A stretch of 64,000 bases of DNA, from assembly GCF_900141755.1 (NCBI RefSeq), contig NZ_LT670844.1, positions 372,001-436,000 on the forward strand, in the 5' to 3' direction. Both the position numbers and the translations under genes were made by a program. Positions 23,545 through 33,467 of this stretch are shown here, in pieces; within the stretch, counting starts at the first letter, position 1, and every line of letters starts with the position of its first letter. This DNA is from Bradyrhizobium lablabi. Its GTDB lineage: Bacteria > Pseudomonadota > Alphaproteobacteria > Rhizobiales > Xanthobacteraceae. Below the pieces are notes generated by a model, which was not told the DNA's origin, did no database searches, and saw only the letters and a program-made list of their open reading frames with translations.

Positions 23545-26042
23545 TGGCAGTTAGCGCCGCCCTCCAGAGAAGCACGCCTGCGTTCAGGCGGCGCACCGTC
23601 GTGCGCCGTCGCGGTGGTCGCTTGGCTGGCGCGATTGGACTCGTCCTTGCGCTGGTTGTCGCACTGATTTTCGCCGCCGCCCTCAGTATCGGCCTGACCA
23701 CCCCGGCCTCGGCGCAGGGCTTTACCTACAATCCAAGGCCGCCCCACCCGTTGCCGCCGCGCACGGCCAACGATGGGCAGATGCTGGTCCAGGCGGTCGA
23801 GGTCGATTACGACTACAACAATTCTCGGGTATCGGCGGTCGGCAACGTGCAGCTGTTCTATAATGGGACAAGCGTCGAGGCCGACAAGGTTATCTACGAT
23901 CAGAAGACCAAGCGACTGCACGCCGAGGGCAACATCCGCATGACCGATGCGGAGGGCAAGATCACCTACGCCAACATCATGGATTTGAGCGACGATTACC
24001 GCGACGGGTTCGTCGATTCGCTGCGCGTCGACACCGCCGACGCGACGCGGATGGCGGCGACCCGCGCCGACCGCACCAGCGGCAACTATACCGTGTTCGA
24101 AAACGGCGTTTATACCGCCTGCGCCCCCTGTAAGGACGATCCGAAGAAGCCGCCGCTGTGGCAGGTCAAGGGCGCGCGGATCATCCACGACCAAACCGAC
24201 AAGATGTTGTATTTCGAGAACGCCCAGCTCGAATTCTTCGGCATTCCGATGGCCTATATGCCGTATTTCTCGACGCCCGATCCGACCGTCAAACGCAAAA
24301 CCGGATTCCTGATGCCGAGCCCCTCCGAGGCTTCGACCTACGGCTACGGCGTCGAAACCCCGTTCTACTGGGCGATCGCTCCCGATTATGACGCGACCTT
24401 CAACCCGCGCTTCACGACCCGGCAGGGCGTCCTGCTGCAGGCCGAATTCCGTCAGCGCCTGATCAACGGATCGTATCAAATCCGCGCCTACGGCATCGAC
24501 CAATTGGACCCGGGCGCCTTCGCCGGTCAGCCCGGAGACCGGCAATTCCGTGGCGGCGTCGACACCAAGGGCCAGTTCTCGCTCAACGACAAGTGGGTGT
24601 GGGGCTTCGACGGCGTGCTGCTCACGGACTTCTTCTTCTTCTCCGATTACAGGCTGGCGCAATACAAGGATTCGATGGGCTCGTTCCTGAGCCTGCCGAC
24701 GGAAGCGATTTCCCAGCTTTATCTGACCGGCGTCGGCGACCGCAGCTATTTCGATGCGCGCACCATCTACTATCTCAGTTTTTCGGGTAACCAGCAGCAG
24801 GTGCCCGTGATTCACCCGGTGGTCGATTATTTCAACGTGCTCAACTACCCGATCTTCGGCGGCGAAGTCAGCTACAAGACCAACTTCACCAGCCTGACCC
24901 GCAATGACGCCGCCTTCGACCCGATCACGACGACGGCCAACACCCTTGGCCTGTGCACGGTGGCGTCCGCCGATCCGCTGGCGCGGACTCCGTCGCAGTG
25001 CCTCTTGCGTGGTGTGCCCGGGACCTACACCCGGTTAACGGCTGAGGCGCAGTGGCGAAAATCGTTCACCGATTCCGCGGGCGAAATCTGGACGCCGTTT
25101 GCAATTCTGCGCGCGGACGCAATCGACGCCTCGATCTCGAACCAGCCGGGCGTTTCTAACTTTCTCCCGGTCGGCGACACCCAGGCGCTGCGGGTGATGC
25201 CGACCGTCGGCCTCGAATACCGCTATCCCTTCATCAACGTTCAGCCCTGGGGCACCACGACGATCGAGCCGATCGCGCAGGTCATCATTCGTCCCAACGA
25301 ACCTTACGCCGGAAAGCTCCCCAACGAAGACGCGCAGAGCCTGGTGTTCGACGCCAGCAATCTGTTCAGCGTCGACAAATTCTCAGGCTACGACCGCGTT
25401 GAAGGCGGCGGCCGCGCCAATGTCGGCGCCCAGGCGACGACGCAATTCGACCGCGGCGGCGCCGTCAAGGTATTGTTCGGCCAGTCCTATCAACTGTTCG
25501 GCCTGAATTCCTTCGCGGTTCACGATACGATCAATACCGGCGTCGATTCCGGCCTGGCGACGCCAAAATCGGACTATGTAGCCAGCGCCGAATATTCGCC
25601 CAACCGAACCTATACGTTCAGCGTGCGCTCGCGCCTCGATCAGGCGACGCTTAACGTGCAGCGTTTCGAGGCCGAGGGCCGCGCAAACTTCGACCGCTGG
25701 TCGGTGAGCCTGACCTACGGCGATTATGCCGCGCAGCCTGATCTCGGATACCTGACCCGTCGCGAAGGGCTGTTGGCCAACGGCTCGATCAAGTTGGCCA
25801 CCAACTGGGTGATGACGGGCGGCGCCCGATGGGATCTCGAAGCCAACAAGATCAACCAGTACATCATCGGCGCCGGCTATGTGGACGACTGCTTCGTGCT
25901 GGCAGCCAACTACGTCACGTCCTACACCTACACCGCGGGCACCACGCCGCCGGTGCTCAATCACGCTTTCATGCTGCAGATCGGCCTGCGGACCCTTGCC
26001 ACGACGGCGGCATCGGCGAGTGGTGCCACGGGTATCCAATAG
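23544..26042 (+). CDS. lptD: LPS-assembly outer membrane protein LptD
   Basis: 832 aa from the GTG at 23544, which overlaps the lptG stop and has AGGAGG upstream; the upstream open frame is not needed. A basic N-terminus and signal helix (LAGAIGLVLALVVALIFAAA, cleavage near ASAQG) precede the OstA/LptA-like jellyroll (VEVDYDYNNSRVSAVGNVQL, ADKVIYDQKTKRLHAEGNI), then a long beta-barrel domain ending in an aromatic-rich strand region. It inserts LPS into the outer leaflet with LptE. Clustered with lptF, lptG and a SurA-like chaperone, which helps fold LptD in other bacteria. Confidence 0.94.
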   Translation: MAVSAALQRSTPAFRRRTVVRRRGGRLAGAIGLVLALVVALIFAAALSIGLTTPASAQGFTYNPRPPHPLPPRTANDGQMLVQAVEVDYDYNNSRVSAVGNVQLFYNGTSVEADKVIYDQKTKRLHAEGNIRMTDAEGKITYANIMDLSDDYRDGFVDSLRVDTADATRMAATRADRTSGNYTVFENGVYTACAPCKDDPKKPPLWQVKGARIIHDQTDKMLYFENAQLEFFGIPMAYMPYFSTPDPTVKRKTGFLMPSPSEASTYGYGVETPFYWAIAPDYDATFNPRFTTRQGVLLQAEFRQRLINGSYQIRAYGIDQLDPGAFAGQPGDRQFRGGVDTKGQFSLNDKWVWGFDGVLLTDFFFFSDYRLAQYKDSMGSFLSLPTEAISQLYLTGVGDRSYFDARTIYYLSFSGNQQQVPVIHPVVDYFNVLNYPIFGGEVSYKTNFTSLTRNDAAFDPITTTANTLGLCTVASADPLARTPSQCLLRGVPGTYTRLTAEAQWRKSFTDSAGEIWTPFAILRADAIDASISNQPGVSNFLPVGDTQALRVMPTVGLEYRYPFINVQPWGTTTIEPIAQVIIRPNEPYAGKLPNEDAQSLVFDASNLFSVDKFSGYDRVEGGGRANVGAQATTQFDRGGAVKVLFGQSYQLFGLNSFAVHDTINTGVDSGLATPKSDYVASAEYSPNRTYTFSVRSRLDQATLNVQRFEAEGRANFDRWSVSLTYGDYAAQPDLGYLTRREGLLANGSIKLATNWVMTGGARWDLEANKINQYIIGAGYVDDCFVLAANYVTSYTYTAGTTPPVLNHAFMLQIGLRTLATTAASASGATGIQ

Positions 26043-26094
26043 AACTGGCGCCGGCACGCCGCCGGAGGACGGATTCCCGGCGCCCCCAATTGAT

Positions 26095-27048
26095 ATGGCG
26101 AATATGATCATGACGACCACATTCTCTCATCGCCTTTCACCGCTCATCCTGGGTTGCGCAGCGGCGCTGATCCTGATGGGTTGCGGCTCGCCGCTGCGTG
26201 CGCAAACCGTCGCCGTCATGGTCAACGGCGAACCCATCACCAATTACGATATCGAACAGCGCAGCAAGCTGGATACGCTTTCGACCCACAAGCCTGCCGA
26301 CCGGCAGCAGGTGATCAACCAGCTGATCGACGAAAAGCTGAAGATCAAGGAAGCCAAGAAATATGGCGTCGACCCTAGCTCCACCGATATCGACCAGTCG
26401 TATGCCCAGATGAGTTCGCGGATGCGGATCACGCCCGAGCAGCTGACAAAATCGCTCGAGAGTCAGGGCATTCGGTCCGATACGCTGAAGAACCGCATCA
26501 AGGCCGACATGGTCTGGACCAGCCTCGTCCGCGGACGCTACAAGGAGAGCCTGCAGGTCGGCGAGAAAGACGTCGCCGCGGCCGTCAAGGTCAGCGGCGG
26601 CGACGAGAAGCAGGAGGCCGATGCATTTGAATACAAGATGCAGCCGATCGTCCTGCTCGTGCCGCAGGGATCCGCACCCGCCGCCATCGAAGCAAGGCAT
26701 AAGGAGGCCGAGGCGTTGCGTGGCCGCGTGCAGAGCTGCAATGACGCGAACGCTCTCTTCAAGTCGATGCAGAACGCAGCGATCCGCGAGGCGGTGGTCA
26801 AGACCTCCGCCGATATGCCGGCGGTGCTTCGTGAATTGCTCGACAAGACGCCCATCGGCCATTTGACGCCGCCCGAAGTGACGAAACAAGGCATTGAGAT
26901 GGTTGCGCTGTGCGACCGGAAGCCGACCACCGTCGACACGCCGAAAAAGCGGGAAATCCGGGAAAAGATGTATGCCGAAAAATACGACGCGAAGTCGAAA
27001 GCATACCTGCAGGAAATCCGCAAAGCCGCGATGATCGAATATCGTTGA
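26095..27048 (+). CDS. SurA-like periplasmic chaperone
   Basis: About 317 aa from the ATG at 26095 (ATGs at 26104 and 26110 are also possible). A signal peptide (LSPLILGCAAALILMGCG, ending RAQ) precedes a SurA N-terminal domain: VAVMVNGEPITNYDIEQRS, QQVINQLIDEKLKIKEAKK. The region where SurA has parvulin (PPIase) domains is present (about residues 170-285) but lacks the usual GGDLGW-type motif, so prolyl isomerase activity is doubtful. Position between lptD and pdxA matches surA in many proteobacteria and supports an outer-membrane-protein folding role. Confidence 0.85.
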   Translation: MANMIMTTTFSHRLSPLILGCAAALILMGCGSPLRAQTVAVMVNGEPITNYDIEQRSKLDTLSTHKPADRQQVINQLIDEKLKIKEAKKYGVDPSSTDIDQSYAQMSSRMRITPEQLTKSLESQGIRSDTLKNRIKADMVWTSLVRGRYKESLQVGEKDVAAAVKVSGGDEKQEADAFEYKMQPIVLLVPQGSAPAAIEARHKEAEALRGRVQSCNDANALFKSMQNAAIREAVVKTSADMPAVLRELLDKTPIGHLTPPEVTKQGIEMVALCDRKPTTVDTPKKREIREKMYAEKYDAKSKAYLQEIRKAAMIEYR

Positions 27049-27051
27049 CGC

Positions 27052-28056
27052 ATGGCAAAGCCACTGGCGCTGACCTCAGGCGAACCCGCCGGTATCGGAC
27101 CCGATATCACCATCAAGGCATGGCTGCGGCGGAGTGAACTGAAGCTACCGGCATTCTACCTGCTTGGCGATCGCGACTTCCTCGCACACCGGGCGAAGGC
27201 GCTTGGACTAAGTGTCAGGCTTGCCGATGTTCGCGCCGAAGAAGCGGAGGCTGCTTTCGCGAACGCGCTGCCGGTCGTGGCCACTGGCCAGGCGGCGACG
27301 GCGGCGCCTGGCCAGCCCGACGGCACCAGTGCGGACGCGGCCATGGCCTCGATCCGCCAGGCGGTCGCCGATGTCATCGCCGGGCGGGCCAGCGCGGTGG
27401 TCACCAATCCGATTGCCAAGAGCGTGCTTTACCGCGCCGGTTTCAGGCATCCCGGTCATACCGAGTTCCTCGCCGAACTCGCGGCGACCGGGGCCCATAC
27501 GCCTCAGCCGGTCATGATGCTGTGGTCCCCTGCCCTCGTCGTCGTGCCCGTGACCATCCATCTTGCGCTGCGCGATGCGATCGCGCGGCTGTCGAGCGAA
27601 CTGATCGTCAGCACCGTGCGCATCGTGGTGGCGGATCTGAAAGCCCGCTTCGGTCTCGCCCATCCGCGCCTTGCGGTATCCGGCCTCAATCCGCACGCCG
27701 GCGAAGACGGTTCGCTCGGCACCGAGGACCTCACCATCGTGGCGCCCGCCGTCGAAACCCTGCGCGGCGAAGGCATCGACATCAGGGGGCCGCTGCCGGC
27801 CGACACCATGTTCCACGACGCCGCGCGTAAAACCTACGACTGCGCGATCTGCATGTATCACGATCAGGCGCTGATCCCGGTCAAGACGCTGGCCTTCGAC
27901 GAGGCCGTCAATGTCACTCTGGGATTGCCGTTCATCCGCACCTCGCCGGACCATGGCACGGCATTCGACATTGCCGGCACCGGCAAAGCCGATCCGTCCA
28001 GCCTGATCGCGGCGCTGCGGCTGGCGGCGCGGATCGCGGCGACGCAGGGCGCATGA
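27052..28056 (+). CDS. pdxA: 4-hydroxythreonine-4-phosphate dehydrogenase
   Basis: 334 aa. NAD-dependent oxidation step of pyridoxal phosphate synthesis. The start [19 protein letters not shown] is the family hallmark. Metal-binding histidines are visible in [20 protein letters not shown] and [10 protein letters not shown], with the late [13 protein letters not shown] block. It begins 3 nt after the SurA-like gene and overlaps rsmA by 4 nt, as in the widespread surA-pdxA-rsmA operon. Confidence 0.97.
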   Translation: MAKPLALTSGEPAGIGPDITIKAWLRRSELKLPAFYLLGDRDFLAHRAKALGLSVRLADVRAEEAEAAFANALPVVATGQAATAAPGQPDGTSADAAMASIRQAVADVIAGRASAVVTNPIAKSVLYRAGFRHPGHTEFLAELAATGAHTPQPVMMLWSPALVVVPVTIHLALRDAIARLSSELIVSTVRIVVADLKARFGLAHPRLAVSGLNPHAGEDGSLGTEDLTIVAPAVETLRGEGIDIRGPLPADTMFHDAARKTYDCAICMYHDQALIPVKTLAFDEAVNVTLGLPFIRTSPDHGTAFDIAGTGKADPSSLIAALRLAARIAATQGA

Positions 28057-28919
28057 GCGCAATCGACGACCTTCCGCCGCTGCGCGAGGTCATTCGTCAG
28101 CACGGTTTGTCGGCACGCAAATCGCTCGGCCAGAATTTTCTGCTCGACCTCAATCTTACCGCGCGGATCGCGCGTGCCGCAGGCCCATTGGAAGATGCCA
28201 GCGTCATCGAGATCGGCCCCGGTCCCGGCGGGTTGACCCGCGCGTTGCTGGCGATGGGCGCGCGCCACGTCATCGCCGTGGAACGCGACCAGCGCGCGCT
28301 TCCGGCGCTGGAGGAAATTGCAAGGCGTTACCCGGGGCGGCTGGAAATTGTCTGCGCCGACGCGCAAGCCTTCGATCCGCGGCCCCTGCTCGGGAGCACG
28401 AAAGCGAAAATCGTCGCCAACCTGCCCTACAACATCGCAACCGCGCTTCTGATCGACTGGCTGTCGATCGAGCCGTGGCCGCCCTGGTACGACATGATGG
28501 TCTTGATGTTCCAGCGCGAAGTGGCCGAGCGCATCGTCGCGCGCGAGAACGAGGAAGCCTATGGGCGGCTCGGCGTGCTCGCCAACTGGCGTGCCGAGAC
28601 CAAGATCCTGTTCGACATTTCTCCCGCGGCCTTCGTGCCGCAGCCCAAGGTCACCTCGTCGCTGGTGCGACTGGTGCCGCGCGGTACGCCGGAAGTGTGC
28701 GACCGCCGCGCGCTGGAGCAGGTCGCAGCCGCAGCCTTCGGCCAGCGGCGGAAAATGCTGCGGCAAAGCCTCAAATCGCTGTCGGTCGATCCGGCCCGGC
28801 TGGCCGCTGCAGCCGGCGTCGATCCGACGCGGCGCGCCGAGACTATCCCGGTCTCGGGCTTTGTTGCCATGGCGCGCGAATTGGCCGATATACGAAATGA
28901 AAAATTGAAAACTCCCTGA
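28053..28919 (+). CDS. rsmA: 16S rRNA (adenine1518-N6/adenine1519-N6)-dimethyltransferase
   Basis: 288 aa, KsgA family. Dimethylates the two adenines in the 3'-terminal hairpin of 16S rRNA during 30S maturation. Visible: [20 protein letters not shown] motif [16 protein letters not shown], acidic VIAVERD, catalytic NLPYNIAT, and the C-terminal [15 protein letters not shown]. Start overlaps the end of pdxA. Confidence 0.97.
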   Translation: MSAIDDLPPLREVIRQHGLSARKSLGQNFLLDLNLTARIARAAGPLEDASVIEIGPGPGGLTRALLAMGARHVIAVERDQRALPALEEIARRYPGRLEIVCADAQAFDPRPLLGSTKAKIVANLPYNIATALLIDWLSIEPWPPWYDMMVLMFQREVAERIVARENEEAYGRLGVLANWRAETKILFDISPAAFVPQPKVTSSLVRLVPRGTPEVCDRRALEQVAAAAFGQRRKMLRQSLKSLSVDPARLAAAAGVDPTRRAETIPVSGFVAMARELADIRNEKLKTP

Positions 28920-28932
28920 GGAGAGAAACGCC

Positions 28933-29991
28933 ATGGCGCCGATGCGTCGCCAATCCCTGGTCAAATTCGATGCGCCGCTGTGCGAAACCATCGTCGAGAC
29001 GCCGAAGCCGCAAGGCAAAGAAGTCCTGGTCCGGATCGAGCGCTGCGGGCTGTGCCATTCCGACCTGCACATCCAGGACGGTTACGCCGACCTCGGCGGC
29101 GGCAAGAAGCTCGACACCACGCGCGGCATGACGCTGCCATTCACGCTCGGCCACGAGATCGCGGGAATCGTCGAGGAAGTCGGGCCCGACGTGTCGAAGA
29201 CCCTGATCGGCACGAGGAAAGCGGTGTTCCCGTGGATAGGCTGCGGCCAGTGCCGGGATTGCGCCAATGGCGACGAAAATCTCTGCATCAAGCAGCGCTT
29301 CCTCGGCGTTGCCATCGACGGCGGATTTGCCAGCCACGTGCTCGTACCCGATGCCAAATACCTCCTGGATTACGATCCGCTGCCGGTCAACCAGGCGGCG
29401 ACCCTGATGTGCTCCGGCGTCACCGCCTATGGCGCATTGAAGCGCCTGGTCGACCGGCCGCGGCAGCGCAATCTATTGCTGATCGGCCTCGGCGGCGTCG
29501 GTATGATGGGACTCTCGTTCGCGCAGGCGATGTTCAAGCAGAAGATCGCGGTGGCGGATTTGAGTCCCGCCGCGCGCGAGGCGGCGCTGGCGAGCGGCGC
29601 CGCTGTCGCCTACGATCCGGCCGAGCCCGACGTGGTCAAGCGCATGATCAAGGAGACCGAAGGCGGATTTGACGAAATCGTCGATTTTGCGGGCAACGAA
29701 AAATCCATGGCGTTTGCGGTCTCCGCGGTCGCGCGCGGCGGCAAGATCGTGGTGTCGGGATTGATGGGCGGCAATTTCAGCCTGCCGATGGTGCAATGGA
29801 TCTACAAGCGCATGACCATCGAGGGCTTCATGGTCGGAACGCTGGCTGAAGCGCATGAATTGATGGCCCTCGCCCGCTCCGGAAAAATAAAACCGACGCC
29901 GATGCGAGAGGAGCCGATGGGCGACGTCCAGAAATGGATCGAGGCGTTGCGGGCCGGAAAGGTCGTGGGGCGCATCGTGCTGAAGAACTGA
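28933..29991 (+). CDS. Zinc-dependent alcohol dehydrogenase (MDR family)
   Basis: 352 aa. Catalytic zinc ligands in CGLCHSDLH and GHEIAG, structural-zinc cysteines in CGQCRDCANGDENLC, and the NAD(P) Rossmann motif LLLIGLGGVGMMGLSFAQ. ADH with GroES-like N-terminus. Preceded by GGAG-type ribosome-binding sequence 13 nt after the rsmA stop, so it may be co-transcribed. Substrate cannot be told; the enzyme could act on short alcohols or aldehydes. Confidence 0.9.
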   Translation: MAPMRRQSLVKFDAPLCETIVETPKPQGKEVLVRIERCGLCHSDLHIQDGYADLGGGKKLDTTRGMTLPFTLGHEIAGIVEEVGPDVSKTLIGTRKAVFPWIGCGQCRDCANGDENLCIKQRFLGVAIDGGFASHVLVPDAKYLLDYDPLPVNQAATLMCSGVTAYGALKRLVDRPRQRNLLLIGLGGVGMMGLSFAQAMFKQKIAVADLSPAAREAALASGAAVAYDPAEPDVVKRMIKETEGGFDEIVDFAGNEKSMAFAVSAVARGGKIVVSGLMGGNFSLPMVQWIYKRMTIEGFMVGTLAEAHELMALARSGKIKPTPMREEPMGDVQKWIEALRAGKVVGRIVLKN

Positions 29992-30053
29992 GGCAGAGCA
30001 TCTCGGAAGCCTCGCCAACAGAGGCAGAGTGCCATCCAAGCCTCGCTTGAACA
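29990..30053 (+). repeat. Imperfect tandem repeat of ~32 bp
   Basis: GAGGCAGAGC at 29990, with AGCCTCGCCAACA later in the unit, is repeated from 30021 as GAGGCAGAGT with AGCCTCGCTTGAACA. The two units fill the gap between the alcohol dehydrogenase and the binding-protein gene and lie just upstream of its GGGAGGA ribosome-binding site. Confidence 0.5.
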
Positions 30054-30065
30054 GGGAGGACTGAA

Positions 30066-31307
30066 ATGGCTTGGAGGAAACCGACACCGGGCGCCTTGGC
30101 CGTGCCCCGGCTGATGTTGGTCGCGACCGCCTTGGTCGCTGCCGCTTTGGTCGCGACGCCCGCGCTGGCGCAGAAACGATACGGCCCCGGCGTCACCGAC
30201 ACCGAGATCAAGATCGGCACCACCACGCCCTATAGCGGCCCGGCGTCGGCCTATTCGGCCGGCGCGATCTCCACCACCGCGTATTTTGCGATGATCAACG
30301 AACAGGGCGGCGTGAACGGCCGCAAGATCAATTACATCAGCCTCGACGACGCCTATAGCCCGCCGAAGACGGTCGAGCAGATCAGGCGGCTGATCGAAAG
30401 CGACGAGGTGCTGTTCCTGGTCAATCCGGTCGGCACCGCGACCAACATGGCGGTGGTGAAATACATCAACCAGAAACAGGTGCCGCATCTTTTCATCGGT
30501 ACCGGCGCGACCGTCTTCAACGACCCCGAGCACTATCCGTGGACCATGAGCTGGACGCCGCATTACGCATCCGAGGGCGAGATCTACGCCAGATATATTC
30601 TTTCGGTAAAGCCCGACGCCAGGATCGGCATCCTGTCGCAAAACGACGATCTCGGCCGCGACTATATCCTCGGCTTCAAGCGCGGGCTCGGCGATAAGGC
30701 ATCGACGATGATCGTCTCGGCCTTGACCTACAATACCAGCGATCCGACGGTCGATTCGCAGGTCGTGTCGTTGAAGGCGGCCGGCGCCGACATGTTCGTC
30801 ATCTTCTCGGTGCCGAAATTCGCAGCGCAAGCGATCCGCAAGGCCTACGACATCGACTGGCACCCGCAGGAGTTCGTATCCAGCGTCGGCTCCTCGATCG
30901 CAGGCGCGATCAGGCCCGCCGGCTTCGCGGCCGCCAAGGGCATCATCTCCGCGGCTTACCAGAAAGACCCGGCCGACCCGCAATGGCGCGACGATCCCGA
31001 GATGAAGGCCTGGAACGCATGGATGGACAAGTACAACCCGCACGTCGACAAAAGCGATTACTACGCGCCTTACGGCTATAACATCGGCACCGCGGTAGTG
31101 CAGCTCCTCAGGCAATGCGGCGACAACCTCACCCGCGAAAACATCATGAAGCAGGCGTCGCATCTGGACATGGAGTTGCCGCTGCTGCTGCCGGGCATCA
31201 AGTTGAAGACCGGCCCGACGGATCTGCGCCCGATCAAACAGATGCGGCTGGTGCGTTTCGACGGCTCCCGTTACGTGCTGTTCAGCGACGTGCTCGCGAG
31301 CGAATAA
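30066..31307 (+). CDS. Periplasmic ligand-binding protein of an amino-acid-type ABC transporter
   Basis: 413 aa. A signal peptide (LMLVATALVAAALVATPALA) precedes a Peripla_BP_6 fold: GVTDTEIKIGTTTPYSGPA, YFAMINEQGGVNGRKI, VLFLVNPVGTATNMAVVKY, ARIGILSQNDDLGRDYILGF. Related to LivJ/LivK-type receptors, which also bind non-amino-acid ligands. No permease or ATPase gene is next to it, so the partner transporter and ligand are unknown. Its start has GGGAGG at good distance. Confidence 0.9.
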   Translation: MAWRKPTPGALAVPRLMLVATALVAAALVATPALAQKRYGPGVTDTEIKIGTTTPYSGPASAYSAGAISTTAYFAMINEQGGVNGRKINYISLDDAYSPPKTVEQIRRLIESDEVLFLVNPVGTATNMAVVKYINQKQVPHLFIGTGATVFNDPEHYPWTMSWTPHYASEGEIYARYILSVKPDARIGILSQNDDLGRDYILGFKRGLGDKASTMIVSALTYNTSDPTVDSQVVSLKAAGADMFVIFSVPKFAAQAIRKAYDIDWHPQEFVSSVGSSIAGAIRPAGFAAAKGIISAAYQKDPADPQWRDDPEMKAWNAWMDKYNPHVDKSDYYAPYGYNIGTAVVQLLRQCGDNLTRENIMKQASHLDMELPLLLPGIKLKTGPTDLRPIKQMRLVRFDGSRYVLFSDVLASE

Positions 31308-31396
31308 TCTGGTCTCGAAAAGGTAGCGGCGGTGCTTTTCGCGGCGCCCCGCGCCTGATAACCTGCCGCCATCATATTCGCGGGGATGCATTGGGG

Positions 31397-32764
31397 ATGC
31401 GCCGGCCGCTTTTCGAGGGGACTGCAATTAGCGGCACGCTGCCGGCGCTGATTGCCCTGCTGTCGCTTTTTTTCGCAGCTCCCGCTTCGGCGGAAAGGCG
31501 CGTTGCGCTCGTGGTCGGCAATTCCGCCTATCAAAACATCGCCCGGCTCGACAATCCCCGCAACGATGCGGTGCTGATGGCCGATACGCTCGGCGGCCTC
31601 GGCTTTACGCTGATCGGCGGCCATGCCCGGCTCGATCTCGACAAGTCCGCGCTGGACAATGCCATCCAGGACTTCGGGCGGCAAATCCAGGGCGCCAACG
31701 TCGCGCTGTTCTACTATGCCGGCCACGGCGTTCAGGTCTCAGGCTCGAACTATCTGGTGCCGGTCAATGCCAATCCGACGCGCGAGGCCGACGTCGATTT
31801 CCAGATGGTGGACATCAACCTCGTGCTGCGCCAGATGCAGGGCTCCGGCACGCGCCTCAACCTCGTGATCCTCGACGCCTGCCGCAACAATCCATTCGGC
31901 GCCCGCGGCTTGCGCTCATCCGATGGCGGCCTTGCCCAGATGCGGGCGCCGGAAGGCACGCTGATCTCCTACGCGACGCAGCCGGGCAGCGTCGCCCAGG
32001 ACGGTAGCGACGGCCACAGCCCCTACACCAAGGCCTTGGCAATGACCATCCGGCAGGCCGGGCTCGATATCTTTCAAACCTTCAACCAGGTCGGGCTTGC
32101 TGTGAAGCGAGAGACCGGCGGCTCGCAACAGCCGTGGGTGTCGTCGTCGCCGATCGACGGCAACTTCTATTTCGTGGCGCCGGCTGCAATTGCGGCGCCA
32201 CAGGCTGCCATCGTGCCGTCGCAGCCGCCGCGGCAGGCCGATCCGCTGCGCCCCGACCCCGACTTTGTGCCGATCAAGGATGCCGCGCTGCTGCGGGAAT
32301 TGAGCGAGCGCCTCTACGCGCACAATTTCGATCCGGAGACGCCGGACGGCAAAGACGGCATGAAGCTCGCGATCAGCAAGTTTCAGGAAAAAACCAGCAT
32401 GGCGCCGACCGGCGAAGCAACCGAGGGGGTGCTGATGCGGCTGCGAAGCATGGACGATCTGAAGCCGTGGGGATCGATCGTCTATGGCCCCGACAACGAT
32501 AAATGGGGGATCTCCTGGAATCACGCCTCGCGCAAGGCGGCCGTCGAGGATGCGCGCTCCAAATGCGGTGCCAGCAAATGCGCCATCGAACTGAGCTTCT
32601 ACGGAAGGAGCTGCGGGGCATTCGCGTTTTCAGGAAAATCATGGTCGCTGGTTCAGCGTGACAGCGTGCAAAAGGCCAAGGATGCCGCGCTTGACGAGTG
32701 CGGCGGGACTGGCAAATCTTGCCGCATTATCGGGGCGGTCTGTGCCGATGGATCTGGCCGCTAG
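31397..32764 (+). CDS. Secreted caspase-family protein with C-terminal DUF4189 domain
   Basis: 455 aa from the ATG at 31397 (GGGG just upstream). A signal peptide (LPALIALLSLFFAAPASA) precedes a peptidase C14 domain: RVALVVGNSAYQN, catalytic His110 in FYYAGHGVQ and Cys162 in VILDACRNNPF, both intact. A linker rich in Pro/Gln with a short EF-like peptidoglycan-binding-type segment follows (residues ~290-355), then DUF4189: WGSIVYGPDNDKWGISWNHA with several Cys pairs. Substrate unknown. Bacterial metacaspase-like proteins of this type are exported or anchored. Confidence 0.88.
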   Translation: MRRPLFEGTAISGTLPALIALLSLFFAAPASAERRVALVVGNSAYQNIARLDNPRNDAVLMADTLGGLGFTLIGGHARLDLDKSALDNAIQDFGRQIQGANVALFYYAGHGVQVSGSNYLVPVNANPTREADVDFQMVDINLVLRQMQGSGTRLNLVILDACRNNPFGARGLRSSDGGLAQMRAPEGTLISYATQPGSVAQDGSDGHSPYTKALAMTIRQAGLDIFQTFNQVGLAVKRETGGSQQPWVSSSPIDGNFYFVAPAAIAAPQAAIVPSQPPRQADPLRPDPDFVPIKDAALLRELSERLYAHNFDPETPDGKDGMKLAISKFQEKTSMAPTGEATEGVLMRLRSMDDLKPWGSIVYGPDNDKWGISWNHASRKAAVEDARSKCGASKCAIELSFYGRSCGAFAFSGKSWSLVQRDSVQKAKDAALDECGGTGKSCRIIGAVCADGSGR

Positions 32765-32795
32765 ATTTAAACCCAAATCATTGGAAACCTTTTTA

Positions 32796-33311
32796 ATGCA
32801 AAGCGCCATTCGACATCTCACTCAGATCACCCTTCTCGCTGCCTTGCTTGCCGTCATGATCGGTCCTGGTACGGCGCTGGCCCAATCCGGCAGCGCCGGC
32901 GGCAGCATCGGCAATGACGAAAAATCGCTGTCCGGTTCGCGATCGGTTGAACCCGAGCGGCCCGCCCGGCGCAGCAAGCCCGACACCGAAGAGCCGCGAC
33001 GATCCACCTCACGACGCAGCGGCGGCGGTGGTGGCGGAGGCGGAGGGGGCAATTTCGACGGGGCGTGGGTCGTCGTGTCCGTCGGCACCACCTGTTCCGG
33101 CAGCAGCAGCACGGCGGTCGTCGTAAGCAGCGGCAAGATCATCGGCCAAGGCCTCACCGGAAGTGTCAGCCCGGGCGGGGCGACCAGCTCCGTCGGCAAT
33201 TACGACGGCATCACCGTCGTCAGCTCCGGCCACGTTTCCGGCCGCAGCGGCTCCGGATCGTTCAAGCGGTCCGACGGATGCGTCGGGCGCTGGACCGCCT
33301 CGAAGCAGTAG
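32796..33311 (+). CDS. Secreted Ser/Gly-rich protein, unknown
   Basis: 171 aa from the ATG at 32796; the longer open frame overlaps the caspase gene and is not needed. Signal peptide (ITLLAALLAVMIGPGTALA), then a basic, low-complexity linker with a run of ten glycines, then a C-terminal region (FDGAWVVVSVGTTCSGSSST, GRSGSGSFKRSDGCVGRWTA) with paired Cys, reminiscent of small beta-rich domains. Lies 31 nt after the caspase gene. No function recognised. Confidence 0.7.
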   Translation: MQSAIRHLTQITLLAALLAVMIGPGTALAQSGSAGGSIGNDEKSLSGSRSVEPERPARRSKPDTEEPRRSTSRRSGGGGGGGGGGNFDGAWVVVSVGTTCSGSSSTAVVVSSGKIIGQGLTGSVSPGGATSSVGNYDGITVVSSGHVSGRSGSGSFKRSDGCVGRWTASKQ

Positions 33312-33467
33312 CGCCGACCCAGTTTGCAGCCGTTGGTGGGTTTGGCGGATGTAGCGCGAGCCCGAATTAAGCCGCATGCTGCCCGGAATTGCGGCGCATT
33401 GCGACCCAGATTTTCGCGGAGATTTGCAAGGGCTAAAGGGGGCGCGTATCAACTCCCGGAGTTGGAG

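Noticed and set aside
23412-24815. 467-codon minus-strand frame over lptG/lptD
   Set aside because: Antisense to well-supported lptG and lptD; no domain.
29802-31427. 541-codon minus-strand frame over the alcohol dehydrogenase and binding-protein genes
   Set aside because: Antisense to two supported genes, low-complexity product, no ribosome-binding site.
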